DNA of 64,000 nt, taken from the NCBI GenBank assembly GCA_023397905.1, contig JAEWSZ010000211.1, positions 116,489-180,488 of the forward strand. Direction: 5' to 3'. The notes beneath the pieces were generated by a model, which did no database searches, had not been told where the DNA came from, and worked only from the letters and a program-made list of their open reading frames with translations. Below, piece after piece: positions 33,351 through 42,509 of this stretch (within the stretch, counting starts at the first letter, position 1; the number at the start of each line of letters is the position of its first letter). The translations under genes and the position numbers were made by a program. The DNA is from Bacillota bacterium (GTDB lineage: Bacteria; Bacillota; Clostridia; Acetivibrionales; DSM-1351).

Positions 33351-34226
33351 CTAATCCTCCAATTGCTTAAGCGCTTCAAGGTCAATATCCATATCGTCAT
33401 TGGAGGCCGCATCCTTTATGACCTTAACTTCGCCCTCTTTATAGTTGTATGTTCTCAGCTCTGTCTCTTTTCCGATGTCCAGCTTTATTTTGAGAATTTC
33501 TTTTAAAAGATTGACTTCCACCACGGTTCCCTGGCCTTCTGGAGTCTCAACTATAGCTCCCACCTTCGGAACTCTGGACAGGAGATCCTCATAAGCCTCC
33601 TGCTCATATTTCAGGCAGCACATCAGCCTTCCGCAGGTACCTGAAATCTTTGTGGGGTTCAGGGAAAGGGACTGCTCCTTTGCCATTTTTATTGATACCG
33701 GCTGGAATTCACCCAGGAAAGAGTTGCAGCAAAGCACTCTTCCGCATATGCCTATCCCGCCCATCATTTTGGATTCGTCTCTGACGCCGATCTGCCTCAG
33801 CTCGATCCTTGTTTTAAATACGGCGGCCAGATCCTTTACCAGCTCTCTGAAATCCACACGCCCATCGGCAGTGAAATAGAAAAGCACCTTGTTGTTGTCA
33901 AAGGTATACTCTACGTCTATGAGCTTCATATCAAGCTTGTGGTCATTTATTTTCTGAACGCATATATTATATGCTTCTTTTTCTTTTTTATCATTTTCTG
34001 AGGCATGGGCAATATCCTCCTCGGCGGCTATCCTGATCACCTTTTTGAGCGGTGCGACTATGTCCGTCTCGTCCACATCCCTGTTGGGGACGACAACCTG
34101 GCCGAACTCTATGCCTCTGGCAGTTTCTACTATTACATTCTGGTTCAAATCTATCGTAAGTTCTCCGGGATCAAAATAGTATATTTTCCCGGCAGTTTTA
34201 AATCTGACTCCTACAACTTTTACCAT
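33351..34226 (-). CDS. ricT: RicT/YaaT PSP1-domain protein
   Basis: 291-residue PSP1-domain protein. In Bacillus it forms the RicA-RicF-RicT complex that binds [4Fe-4S] clusters, works with RNase Y in mRNA maturation and promotes Spo0A phosphorylation. The N-terminus VKVVGVRFKTAGKIYYFDPGEL and the cysteine clusters CGRVLCCNSFLGEF and SGTCGRLMCCLKYEQEAY are diagnostic. AAAGGAA precedes the ATG. It lies directly after holB, as yaaT does in Bacillus. Confidence 0.94.
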   Translation of the reverse strand: MVKVVGVRFKTAGKIYYFDPGELTIDLNQNVIVETARGIEFGQVVVPNRDVDETDIVAPLKKVIRIAAEEDIAHASENDKKEKEAYNICVQKINDHKLDMKLIDVEYTFDNNKVLFYFTADGRVDFRELVKDLAAVFKTRIELRQIGVRDESKMMGGIGICGRVLCCNSFLGEFQPVSIKMAKEQSLSLNPTKISGTCGRLMCCLKYEQEAYEDLLSRVPKVGAIVETPEGQGTVVEVNLLKEILKIKLDIGKETELRTYNYKEGEVKVIKDAASNDDMDIDLEALKQLED

Positions 34227-34278
34227 TAATAAAGTTCCTTTCTATAATAAACATATAAAAAAATAATAAGTATAAAGT

Positions 34279-35313
34279 TCAAAATGCATTAGCAAATTCC
34301 TGTTTTATTTTCATCAGCATCACCTCAATGGCAAGCTGAAAGTTGGCATTGTATCCAAGCCCTCTGTTGGCGCTCCATACGGCGTTTATACATTTTAGCA
34401 GGCCGGACAGATTCAGATTTGCATACTCCATAATCATATCTTTTTTATCGGAATTAATCAATATGCCTGTGTCAGCTGTCTGATTATATATTAGTATGTC
34501 CCTAAAAATGAGAAGCATTATCCTCAGTATAAACTCCGTTTTGTCGTCATGCTTTTCAAAGATCTCATATATTTTAAATACGTCCGCCTCATCCGGGGAT
34601 GCCAGCCGGCGGACCGCCTCAAATACTTCCTCCCTGATATCAAGGTATTGGGGCGACTCTATCAATTCCATGGCGGTACCGATTATTCCGTCGGAATAGG
34701 ATATTATAAAATCCCATTCCGATTTTCTGCCCCCATACTTCTCCTCCAGTATCTTCAATATCTCTCCGCCGCCCAATTTGTTAAAAAGCACTCTCTGGCA
34801 TCTGGAACGTATGGTTGGCGCCATTGCCGCGCCGGATTGAACCGTGAGCACGAAAATCACGTATGGCGGCGGTTCCTCCAGAGATTTGAGCAGCGCATTC
34901 TGAGCCTGCACTGTCATATTGTCGGCGTCGTTTATGATAATTACCTTGTATCTTGAATAAAGAGGTTTTATTACCAACCCCTTTAAAATATTCCTTACAT
35001 CGTCCACACTTATACTTTTATCTTTTGAATATATTTCCTGAAAGTCCGGATTTGAACCCTCTGCAAACAACTGGCACGACTTGCATTTTCCGCATGCTGC
35101 CGGCCGGCGGCTTAAATTTTCCTGAGTAAGATTTCCCGCGGATACATGCTCCTCATAGGCGTTTGTCTCCTGACACATAAGCATTGATGAAAAGGACAGC
35201 GCGGTCTCCCTTTTGCCTATTCCGTCCGGACCTTCAAATATATAGGCGTGCCCTACGCTGTCCATTCTCAACGCTTCCTGCAAGTTGGCTAAAACCCTCT
35301 GATTTCCTAACAC
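34279..35313 (-). CDS. holB: DNA polymerase III subunit delta'
   Basis: 344-residue AAA+ clamp-loader subunit. It has the Walker A region HAYIFEGPDGIGKRETAL, a zinc module (CGKCKSC, preceded by an upstream Cys in PAAC), and the sensor region KVIIINDADNMTVQAQNALLKSLEEPPPYVIFVL (part: NALLKSLEEPP). The arginine-finger motif SRCQ is in TIRSRCQRVLF. I start at GTG 35313 because TGGAGG lies six bases upstream; the track frame opens six codons earlier, inside that site. It sits between yaaR and ricT as in Bacillus. Confidence 0.93.
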   Translation of the reverse strand: MLGNQRVLANLQEALRMDSVGHAYIFEGPDGIGKRETALSFSSMLMCQETNAYEEHVSAGNLTQENLSRRPAACGKCKSCQLFAEGSNPDFQEIYSKDKSISVDDVRNILKGLVIKPLYSRYKVIIINDADNMTVQAQNALLKSLEEPPPYVIFVLTVQSGAAMAPTIRSRCQRVLFNKLGGGEILKILEEKYGGRKSEWDFIISYSDGIIGTAMELIESPQYLDIREEVFEAVRRLASPDEADVFKIYEIFEKHDDKTEFILRIMLLIFRDILIYNQTADTGILINSDKKDMIMEYANLNLSGLLKCINAVWSANRGLGYNANFQLAIEVMLMKIKQEFANAF

Positions 35314-35334
35314 TTTATCCTCCAGAAACAAAAA

Positions 35335-35796
35335 TCATAAGAACAGGTCCAATATCAGCCCTCTGATATCGTCAAGCTTTTTCAGTATGCTTATATTATC
35401 CTGTTCCGCCTTCAGTACTTCATTTGTGAGCTCTATGAGCTCTTCGTTTATTTTCTTAATAATTGCGTATACCCTGTGTCTGCCGCGCCTGTCCAGAAAG
35501 TTCTTTTTTGTAAAACTATGAGAGTGGGAAACCGCCTCGTCGAGAAACTCTGATATAAGCTGTTTGTACACTTTGAGATCACGAATGTCGGCTTTTTTCT
35601 CCAGCTTTTTACCCTGGCTCTGGATTTTATCCGCCAGAACCCTTATTCTTTCCTCATAATTTTTATATTCCAGCTTTTTGAGCTGAGTTGAAAACGACGC
35701 TTCTCTTTCATTCCTTATGGTCCGCTCATCCCGCCCGGGAATTGCCTTGATACCGGCAGGATTATTTGAGGTATCCTGAATTTTTATGGCAAACAC
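35335..35796 (-). CDS. YaaR-family protein (DUF327)
   Basis: 153-residue largely helical cytoplasmic protein of the DUF327 family, always found between the cyclic-di-AMP receptor gene and holB in Firmicutes, with unknown function. It shows KNFLDRRGRHRVYAIIKKINEELIELTNEVL, quoted here in part as RRGRHRVYAIIKKINEEL, the most conserved stretch, and a C-terminal DDIRGLILDLFL-type helix. The start is GTG 35796 with only a weak ribosome site (GATGGGAT), so the N-terminus is uncertain. It lies 33 bp after darA. Confidence 0.85.
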   Translation of the reverse strand: MFAIKIQDTSNNPAGIKAIPGRDERTIRNEREASFSTQLKKLEYKNYEERIRVLADKIQSQGKKLEKKADIRDLKVYKQLISEFLDEAVSHSHSFTKKNFLDRRGRHRVYAIIKKINEELIELTNEVLKAEQDNISILKKLDDIRGLILDLFL

Positions 35797-35829
35797 ATCC
35801 CATCTGTATTTTGCATTTCACCGGCCTGG

Positions 35830-36168
35830 CTAGGCCTTATGAAATCTCTCGACGTCAACTACAAATACCGTTGCTCCCCCAACTACCACTTCTACCGGAT
35901 ATGGCATGTACATTCCGTTCATTCCGTTCATCCCTCCGGGTGATGCAGGAGTATTTATGACCTGTTTTCTGCTCTTGGATTTCTTCTCTATTATAGCAAT
36001 AACTTCATCCAGCTTTTCTTCTTCGACACCAACTAAAAGCGTTGTATTTCCAGCTCTCAGAAAGCCTCCGGAGGAGCACATTTTTGTCACTCCAAAGCCG
36101 TTTTTGTTAAGTTCTTCCATGACCTTGTGGCCATCCTCATCATGAACAATAGCAAATACCAGTTTCAT
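35830..36168 (-). CDS. darA: Cyclic-di-AMP receptor DarA (YaaQ/PstA, PII-like)
   Basis: 112-residue PII-like trimeric signalling protein that binds cyclic di-AMP. Family marks are KLVFAIVHDEDGHKVMEEL at the N-terminus, FGVTKMCSSGGFLRAGNTTLL (the T-loop region with the GGFL and GNTT ligand contacts) and the C-terminal AVEVVVGGATVFVVDVERF-type strand with GGATVFVVD. It starts at ATG 36168 with GGGAGG eight bases upstream. A Gly/Met-rich loop (SPGGMNGMNGMYM) is inserted in the B-loop region. It lies between tmk and yaaR as in Bacillus. Confidence 0.93.
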   Translation of the reverse strand: MKLVFAIVHDEDGHKVMEELNKNGFGVTKMCSSGGFLRAGNTTLLVGVEEEKLDEVIAIIEKKSKSRKQVINTPASPGGMNGMNGMYMPYPVEVVVGGATVFVVDVERFHKA

Positions 36169-36214
36169 AGCCTTACCTCCCATAAATAAATTTTTTTAAT
36201 GCACTTCATTACAC

Positions 36215-36835
36215 TTACAGTAAATCATTTACATATTCAATTATCTGAGCCGAAATCTCGTTCACTGTTTTAGCAGCATCTATGGTCTTTATCCTTTCCG
36301 GATACAACCCGGCCATTTTTTTGTAGCCTTCATATACCCGTCTGTGAAAATCCATCTTTTCCTGCTCTATTCTGTCGGCTCCCGTAGAATTCAATCTCCG
36401 GCCTAATGATATCTCAGGGACTATATCCAGGAAAAAAGTCATGTGGGGAACTATCCCGTTTACAGCAGCTCTGTTGACATCTGCAACCACCTTAAGATCA
36501 ACGCCTCTTCCGCAGCCCTGATAAGCGTAGCTGGAATCCACAAACCTGTCGCATATTACAATTTTCCCCCGGTCCACCGCCGGTTTAATAACCTGAGCAA
36601 CATGCTGGGCTCTTGACGCCGCGTACAGGATCATCTCCGTCAAAGGTGTAATTTCCCTGTTTTCCGGATCCAGCACCATATCTCTGATCAGCTCGCTCAC
36701 TCTTGTTCCCCCCGGCTCACGGGTTAATACCGTTTCATAACCCTTTTGCCTTATATAGGCCTCCAGAAGTTTTATCTGAGTGGTCTTTCCGGACCCGTCG
36801 GTACCTTCAAAAGATATAAATAGACCCTCGTGCAT
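36215..36835 (-). CDS. tmk: Thymidylate kinase
   Basis: 206-residue P-loop kinase that converts dTMP to dTDP. The P-loop is FEGTDGSGKTTQIK at about residues 9-22, the substrate-binding region includes TREPGGTRVSELIRD, the DRF motif is VICDRFVDSSYAYQG, and the LID region is RRLNSTGADRIE. AAAGGAA precedes the ATG. It is the second gene of the conserved yaaO-tmk-yaaQ block. Confidence 0.97.
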   Translation of the reverse strand: MHEGLFISFEGTDGSGKTTQIKLLEAYIRQKGYETVLTREPGGTRVSELIRDMVLDPENREITPLTEMILYAASRAQHVAQVIKPAVDRGKIVICDRFVDSSYAYQGCGRGVDLKVVADVNRAAVNGIVPHMTFFLDIVPEISLGRRLNSTGADRIEQEKMDFHRRVYEGYKKMAGLYPERIKTIDAAKTVNEISAQIIEYVNDLL

Positions 36836-36973
36836 TTGCTCTGTTTCCTTTCAAATATATGGCCATCCGTAATCCAATGCCATTTTTTTCTTTGGTGCTT
36901 TGTATTGAACTAATTATACCATAGCCCTGCATGAGCCGCAAACGGGATTAAAAATCCGGAAACAGGAATCCAT

Positions 36974-38509
36974 TTATTTTTCATCATTCCTTGCAACCAC
37001 CCGTATCCTTCCGTTCTTCATCCCGTTAACGGTCCCACCCGCGGCTTCGATGGCCGAAATATATTTTATCCTGGCGCCGTCTATTAATTCTCCGGGGTAC
37101 AAGGCCGGTATGCCCGGCGGATATGGCGTCACGGTTTCCGCACATATTCTGCCTGCGCTTTCCTCCAGCGCCGCTTCCTCTCTCTGGGCCGAATACGCCT
37201 CCCAGGGAAATATTCCCTCAAGATTCCCTGCGATGGCACTTCTGCCGCCCTTCGGCCCCTCCGGAGCTTCCTCTCCGGCAGTATTATATGCCATCCTGCC
37301 GTACTGATTTTTTATGGTTTCCCTGAGCAGCCTGCCGCTGTGCCGTGCCCCTGACGGAAACTCCATTTCCGCCAGCACCTTCATAGCCTCCAGCAGCCTG
37401 TTGAGAGTTTCCCGGTTATCGGCGACGGTGGTAATAAAGACCACATTCTCATAGTCGGCCATTTCCGCCTGGATCCTGAAGCTGTCTCTCAATACCTTTT
37501 CCGCATAATATCCGCTGATTCCCAGCTTGCCCATATTGACAACCAGTCTGGTGGGATCGTGTACTGTATTTATACCCAGATATTTATGGGATAAAACCTT
37601 GTAGACACCGCACTTTTCTATTTCCTGCACCAGCCGGCCCAGATTGTCCGTCAGAACCTCAAGCCTTTCCCCGCCTTCGGAAGCCATCAGTTCCCTGGCG
37701 ATGTCAAGATACGACATTATGATATATGACGGGCTTGAGGTCTGAAGAAGGCTGAGATTGAACCTCAGCCTGTCCACGTCTATCCTGCCGCCTTTCACAT
37801 GCAGGTATGCGCCCTGGGTCACTGCCGGAAGTGTTTTGTGGGCGCTCTGGATACATATGTCTGCGCCGTGCTTCACGGCAGAATCCGGCAGCCTGGGACT
37901 GAAAGCCAGATGAGCTCCATGGGCTTCGTCGACGATCAGCACTCTTCCGTAGGAATGCACCAGGCTGCTTATTTTCTCTATATCTCCGCATATGCCGTAA
38001 TAATTGGGCCTGGTTATGAGTACGGCGGCCGCATCCGGATTGGAACGCAGCGCATGCTCTATGCTTTCGGGTGTTATTTCCGCAGTTACGGCAAATTCCT
38101 CATTGTATTCCGGATAGACAAAGACCGGAGCTGCGCCGGACAGTATCAGCCCTGAGACCACCGCCCTGTGTGAGTCCCTGCCCAGGATTATTTTCTGTCC
38201 CCGGGCGCAGACGCTCATGATGGCCGCCTGTATGCCGCAGGTAGACCCGTTCACCAGAAAAAATGTTTCATCGGCACCAAAAGCCATGGCAGCTTGATGC
38301 TGGGCCTCTTTTATTATGCCCTCGGGGTAGTGCAGGTTGTCTGTGCCTTCCACCTCGGTGACATCAAGCTGCAGCAGGTCCTGTGCCAGTTCCGGCGGTA
38401 TGCCTTTGCCCAGCTTGTGCCCCGGCATGTGAAACACGCCTGTATTCTGCCGTGCGTACTCCCGCAGATAGTTATATATGGGTAAATTGTTCCTGTTTAT
38501 TTTTTTCAC
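36974..38509 (-). CDS. Orn/Lys/Arg decarboxylase family protein (YaaO/SpeA type)
   Basis: 511-residue PLP-dependent fold-I decarboxylase acting on a basic amino acid, giving cadaverine, agmatine or putrescine; the exact substrate is not readable. The N-terminus has the diagnostic FHMPGHKLGKGIP. The PLP site includes VNGSTCGIQAA, IVDEAHGAHLAF and the Schiff-base lysine in SAHKTLPAVTQGAYLHV. The C-terminal domain holds the YPPGIPALYPGE motif of the family. A Glu/Ala-rich insertion occurs at about 405-450. AAAGGTG precedes the ATG. The yaaO-tmk order is the same as in Bacillus. Confidence 0.92.
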   Translation of the reverse strand: MKKINRNNLPIYNYLREYARQNTGVFHMPGHKLGKGIPPELAQDLLQLDVTEVEGTDNLHYPEGIIKEAQHQAAMAFGADETFFLVNGSTCGIQAAIMSVCARGQKIILGRDSHRAVVSGLILSGAAPVFVYPEYNEEFAVTAEITPESIEHALRSNPDAAAVLITRPNYYGICGDIEKISSLVHSYGRVLIVDEAHGAHLAFSPRLPDSAVKHGADICIQSAHKTLPAVTQGAYLHVKGGRIDVDRLRFNLSLLQTSSPSYIIMSYLDIARELMASEGGERLEVLTDNLGRLVQEIEKCGVYKVLSHKYLGINTVHDPTRLVVNMGKLGISGYYAEKVLRDSFRIQAEMADYENVVFITTVADNRETLNRLLEAMKVLAEMEFPSGARHSGRLLRETIKNQYGRMAYNTAGEEAPEGPKGGRSAIAGNLEGIFPWEAYSAQREEAALEESAGRICAETVTPYPPGIPALYPGELIDGARIKYISAIEAAGGTVNGMKNGRIRVVARNDEK

Positions 38510-38724
38510 CTTTTTTCATTAATATTCAGACTATGCCGGCCCTCCGGCAGAAATCGCCCTCGGCCCTTTACTGTTTGTCATCTTGTATCAATATTATATC
38601 AATAATTTTATTTTACAATATTGCATATGCTTTTCCAATTATATTATCAGAAATGCCTCCTGCGCTCCCAAATGCCGGGCCATTAATTATGAACGTTTTA
38701 AAGTATTTCATTTACATATCGCTT

Positions 38725-38972
38725 GTGTTGGATTATACGCAGTGGCGTAATTTTATAAAAGTCATTGACAAGGCTATGCCTGCTATCTTATCGTACAAAA
38801 TGGTGACCCGCGCAAAGAAGTAATTGCGCCCGGTCAAACATATTTTGCCATCCAGACGTATAGACAGGAAATCGCTGATAGATTCAATCAGCTTGATGAG
38901 GACATCGAAAAAGAACGGCTGGCAAAATTAAAACAGAAAGCCAAGAAGAAACCGTTGATGTTGGATGAATAA
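38725..38972 (+). pseudogene. dinD-like relic (DNA-damage-inducible protein D)
   Basis: One frame reads VLDYTQWRNFIKVIDKA; after a deletion of roughly 30 codons and a frame change it continues ACYLIVQNGDPRKEVIAPG, then QTYFAIQTYRQEIADRF and a Lys/Glu-rich tail ending at TAA 38970. The pieces match DinD-family proteins in order. There is no intact start and no N-terminal or C-terminal domain. The remaining sequence from 38510 to 38724 shows nothing recognisable. Confidence 0.75.
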
Positions 38973-39010
38973 CCGGAGGCATCAATAGCCTAAAGATTTT
39001 ATCAAGCAAA

Positions 39011-39040
39011 CAGGCAGGGACCTCAGAAGGGCTCTGCCTG
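39011..39040 (-). terminator. Terminator-like hairpin after lacZ
   Basis: CAGGCAG and CTGCCTG pair around a 16-base loop. On the minus strand the stem is followed by TTTGCTTG, a weak T-run. It is 31 bp after the lacZ stop. Confidence 0.55.
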
Positions 39041-39070
39041 TGTATTCGTAGGAACATTATGGGTTCTGTT

Positions 39071-42000
39071 TTATTCAGAATCCTGACTCCCGGATTCTGA
39101 ATTCTCACAAAACGGTTTCAGAATCATAGTAGTGTGGAATCTCTGTGCATTCAGCCTGTACTTTTCGATCAGTTCCGGTCCGCAGCTGTTGGAGCCTATG
39201 CCGCTCTGAGCATAATCCAGGCACAGCACCGTGCTTCCGCTCTTCTCCAGTTCAAAATTATGCTGCTTTCCGGAAAGCTCCTCCTGTGTATAGCCGGATG
39301 CGTTGAAGCTGAAAGGTTCGTCATTGATTGCAAGCAAGCCGCAGCCCGTGTCCGAGGCCAGCTTCACATAATGGCAGCCCCAATGGCTTCCGTTTTCCTG
39401 GGGTTTGATATAGTCCTCATGCAATTCGCACACCCTGGCGGTGAATTTCCCCACATAGGATGCCCTGCGCTTATCTGCATAGCTCTCATATGGCCCATAG
39501 CCAAAGTATTCCACGTTATTTATGCTTTCGGGCAGGAACAGCCTCAGGCCGAAACGCGGCAGGAAAGGTGTTTCCATGTTTTTTTCCACCTGCATGTTAA
39601 CCGCTATGGTACCGTCGGCCGCAATATTCCATTCAGTGCTTATATCCAGTATTCTCTGGATATGGATGGCGGAAACCGACAGTTCGGTTATTATCCTTAT
39701 ATTTCCGTCTTCCTTCGATATATGGGTGGAATAGGCCCTTGCAACAGTCCGGTCGTAGCCGCACTCCTCCCATTTCCCACGGATATTTCTGTCATTGTCG
39801 GTAGGTGCTCTCCAGATATTGTAATTCATAGGCTTTTCAAGCAACACATTGTTTTTGTAAACCAACCTGTCAAATGCGCCTGTCAGCTTGTTGTAGGTGT
39901 ATTTAAAATCCGCTCCGTTTACTTCTATAAAGCGGTCGGATTCCTTACAGGACATTCCTGCCTTTACCGGTTCCAACCGGCCAAGAAGGCTCTGTATCCG
40001 GTCTTCCTTCAGTCCCGTTCTGTCCGCGGAAAGCTTGACCTGATCAAAGCCCAGTACAAATCCTTTTTCCGTAAAGGGCAGGTCCTTTTTCTGGACATAG
40101 TCAAATTTGATATAGCAATCGCCCTCTTTGACTTCATCCAGGGTCAAATATACTACCTTTTCCTGATGGGGCTTTATGTTGAGTACGCTTTCATCCTCAA
40201 TAGCCCCTTCCCTTACCACCTCTCCGTTCTTTGTCACCCGGTAGCTTATATAAAGGTAATCCTTTATGTTTGTAAAATCCAGCATATTCCGGAAGGTATA
40301 TTTGCCGTCTCCGGGATTTTCCTTTACAAGCCTCAGCGGCCTCAATACATTTTTATATTCAATAAGCCCCGTATGGACTCTCCTGTCGGGATAAACAAGA
40401 CCGTCCATGCAGAAGTTCCCGTCATGGGGAAATTCTCCGAAATCACCGCCGTAATAGTACTTCTCCCTGCCGTCTTGGGTTCTTCCCATGTATATGGCAT
40501 GGTCGCACCACTCCCATACAAAGCCTCCGCAGAAACCGTCATATTTCTGGATAAGGTCATGGTAATCCTCAATATCACCTGGGCCGTTTCCCATCGCATG
40601 GATATATTCACACTGGATGAAGGGTTTGTCTCCGTTCTTTTTCTCAAAATATTCCGTTATATACTCGCATGAAGCGTACATGCAGCTGAAAAGGTCAAGG
40701 TTGCTGAAATCGCTGTCATAGTCCGTAGGGGTGTAATGGGCGCTTTCATAATGGGTAAGCCTGCTGGTGTCATAGCTCTTTATCCATCTGAGTGCACTCT
40801 CAAAGTTTCTTCCATAGCCCGCTTCATTTCCCAGGGACCATATTACCACGCTGGGATGGTTCTTATCCCTTTTGACATTCTTTCTGACCCGGTCAAGAAT
40901 GGTTTCTTCATATACGGGATCATGGGCAAGCAGCGGAAAAGTATTTCCATTCTGCCCGCCATTGAATATGGTGGTGGTGCCATGGGATTCTATATCCGAC
41001 TCGGCAATCACATAAAAACCGTATTTATCGCACAACTCCGTGAAGACAGGTGAATTTGGATAATGGCTGGTGCGGATGGCATTTATATTGTGCCGCTTCA
41101 TCAGCTCAAGATCCAGCAGCATATGGTCAAGCGTCACGGCAGGTCCTGTCACAGGGTTGCTGTCATGGCGGTTCACTCCTCTGAATTTGATTTTTACGCC
41201 GTTTACATATACGACCCTGTCCACAATTTTTATCTCCCTGACGCCCACTTTTACCGCGATAGTCTCCTCCGCCGTACTGAGCACCAGAGTGTACAGGTTT
41301 GGCTCTTCCGCGTTCCAGAGCAGGGGATTTTCCAATTTGACAGCGATGCTGTCACCGTTTGCCTTTCCTCCGGCCACTTCCTTCTGTGAACCGGCTTCAA
41401 TAAGCCTGTAATCCACCTCAAGCTGCTGGCGGTTGAGATATTCAAGCTCAACAGTGATATCCGCCTTTTTGTAATCATCGGACAATACAGTTTTGACAAA
41501 GAAATCCCGTATGTGCTTCTGTGGGCGGTAGAGTATATACACATCCCTGAAAATTCCCGACATCCTGAATTTGTCCTGATCCTCGAAGTAGCTGCCGTCG
41601 CACCACTTCAGCACCAGAACCGCAATCGTATTGGCGCCGGAATGTACAAAATCCGTAATATCGAATTCACTGGTAGAATGTGAAACCTGGCTATAGCCAA
41701 TGAATTTTCCGTTTATCCAGAGATAATAGCAGGAGTCCACCCCTTCAAAATTAATGTATTTGCGCATGCCGTCTTTGTCCGCGGCGATATTAAACTGCCT
41801 TACATATGCTCCGCAGGGATTTTCAACCGGAACGTGGGGTGGATCATATGGGAAAGGATACTTGACATTGGTATATTGATGCCTGTCATAACCGTGGTTC
41901 TGCCATACCGCGGGGACCGGAATCTTATCAAAACGGGACAGGTCGGCTCCTGGCACATAAAACTCCCCGCCAACATCATAAATGCTGTTGAAATATTTGA

Positions 42001-42157
42001 AATCCCACTGTCCGTTCAGCAGCTGAAAGCATTGGGAAGAAGTTCTGTCCTCAGACAGTGCATCGGTTTCTGCGGAATACGGTATATAATAGCTTCTGTC
42101 CTCCATCGTACCCACATGAAGTGTTTTGGGGTCTTCAAAATAATTTTTAACTATCAT
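39071..42157 (-). CDS. lacZ: Beta-galactosidase, glycoside hydrolase family 2 (LacZ type)
   Basis: 1028-residue cytoplasmic enzyme, the same length and five-domain layout as E. coli LacZ. The N-terminal jelly-roll has RTSSQCFQLLNGQWDFKYF and PVPAVWQNHGYDRHQYTNV. The TIM barrel has GVNRHDSNPVTGPAVT, then acid/base Glu in VIWSLGNEAGYG and nucleophile Glu in PFIQCEYIHAMGNGPGD. The C-terminal small-chain domain contains the WRAPTDNDRN motif. There is no signal peptide. The ribosome site is weak (GGTGA). It is monocistronic and divergent from an AraC regulator, which probably activates it. Hydrolysis of beta-galactosides from plant side chains is a plausible role. Confidence 0.95.
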   Translation of the reverse strand: MIVKNYFEDPKTLHVGTMEDRSYYIPYSAETDALSEDRTSSQCFQLLNGQWDFKYFNSIYDVGGEFYVPGADLSRFDKIPVPAVWQNHGYDRHQYTNVKYPFPYDPPHVPVENPCGAYVRQFNIAADKDGMRKYINFEGVDSCYYLWINGKFIGYSQVSHSTSEFDITDFVHSGANTIAVLVLKWCDGSYFEDQDKFRMSGIFRDVYILYRPQKHIRDFFVKTVLSDDYKKADITVELEYLNRQQLEVDYRLIEAGSQKEVAGGKANGDSIAVKLENPLLWNAEEPNLYTLVLSTAEETIAVKVGVREIKIVDRVVYVNGVKIKFRGVNRHDSNPVTGPAVTLDHMLLDLELMKRHNINAIRTSHYPNSPVFTELCDKYGFYVIAESDIESHGTTTIFNGGQNGNTFPLLAHDPVYEETILDRVRKNVKRDKNHPSVVIWSLGNEAGYGRNFESALRWIKSYDTSRLTHYESAHYTPTDYDSDFSNLDLFSCMYASCEYITEYFEKKNGDKPFIQCEYIHAMGNGPGDIEDYHDLIQKYDGFCGGFVWEWCDHAIYMGRTQDGREKYYYGGDFGEFPHDGNFCMDGLVYPDRRVHTGLIEYKNVLRPLRLVKENPGDGKYTFRNMLDFTNIKDYLYISYRVTKNGEVVREGAIEDESVLNIKPHQEKVVYLTLDEVKEGDCYIKFDYVQKKDLPFTEKGFVLGFDQVKLSADRTGLKEDRIQSLLGRLEPVKAGMSCKESDRFIEVNGADFKYTYNKLTGAFDRLVYKNNVLLEKPMNYNIWRAPTDNDRNIRGKWEECGYDRTVARAYSTHISKEDGNIRIITELSVSAIHIQRILDISTEWNIAADGTIAVNMQVEKNMETPFLPRFGLRLFLPESINNVEYFGYGPYESYADKRRASYVGKFTARVCELHEDYIKPQENGSHWGCHYVKLASDTGCGLLAINDEPFSFNASGYTQEELSGKQHNFELEKSGSTVLCLDYAQSGIGSNSCGPELIEKYRLNAQRFHTTMILKPFCENSESGSQDSE

Positions 42158-42177
42158 AAATTAAAGTCACCACTTTC

Positions 42178-42222
42178 ATAAAATCAACCGCTCCGCCTCT
42201 TGCTCCGGCAATTGATTTTTAT
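42178..42222. promoter_or_regulatory. Hairpin in the lacZ/AraC divergent region
   Basis: ATAAAATCAA and TTGATTTTTAT pair at the outside, with CTCCG and CGG-containing arms inside. It lies 20 bp upstream of lacZ in the 352-bp divergent region 42158-42509. The rest is AT-rich, with several near-copies of the short motif AGAATTC and no gene. Confidence 0.4.
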
Positions 42223-42509
42223 AATTTAATATCTTAATTTGAATTATACATTTCCCATATGTTCAAATCCATTCATATAATTTTATAAAACCTGCACAAA
42301 ATTAAAGTATTATGTTGTTATAGAATTCAGAAATCAGAATTTAAAATTCCGGATAAAACCTTAAAAGTAGAATTCTGGAACCGGAATGCAGAATTAAAAC
42401 TCAAAATCATAAAACAGAAGACAAATACCTCATTCTTATCTTATAATATATTATTATATACAAATAATTTTATTTATTGCATTTTACCCGGCAGATCGGA
42501 GACATGCCT

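Noticed and set aside
39134..40672. 512-codon plus-strand ORF inside lacZ
   Set aside because: It is antisense to a complete, well-conserved GH2 gene, has no ribosome site or recognisable domain, and shows translation typical of a shadow frame.
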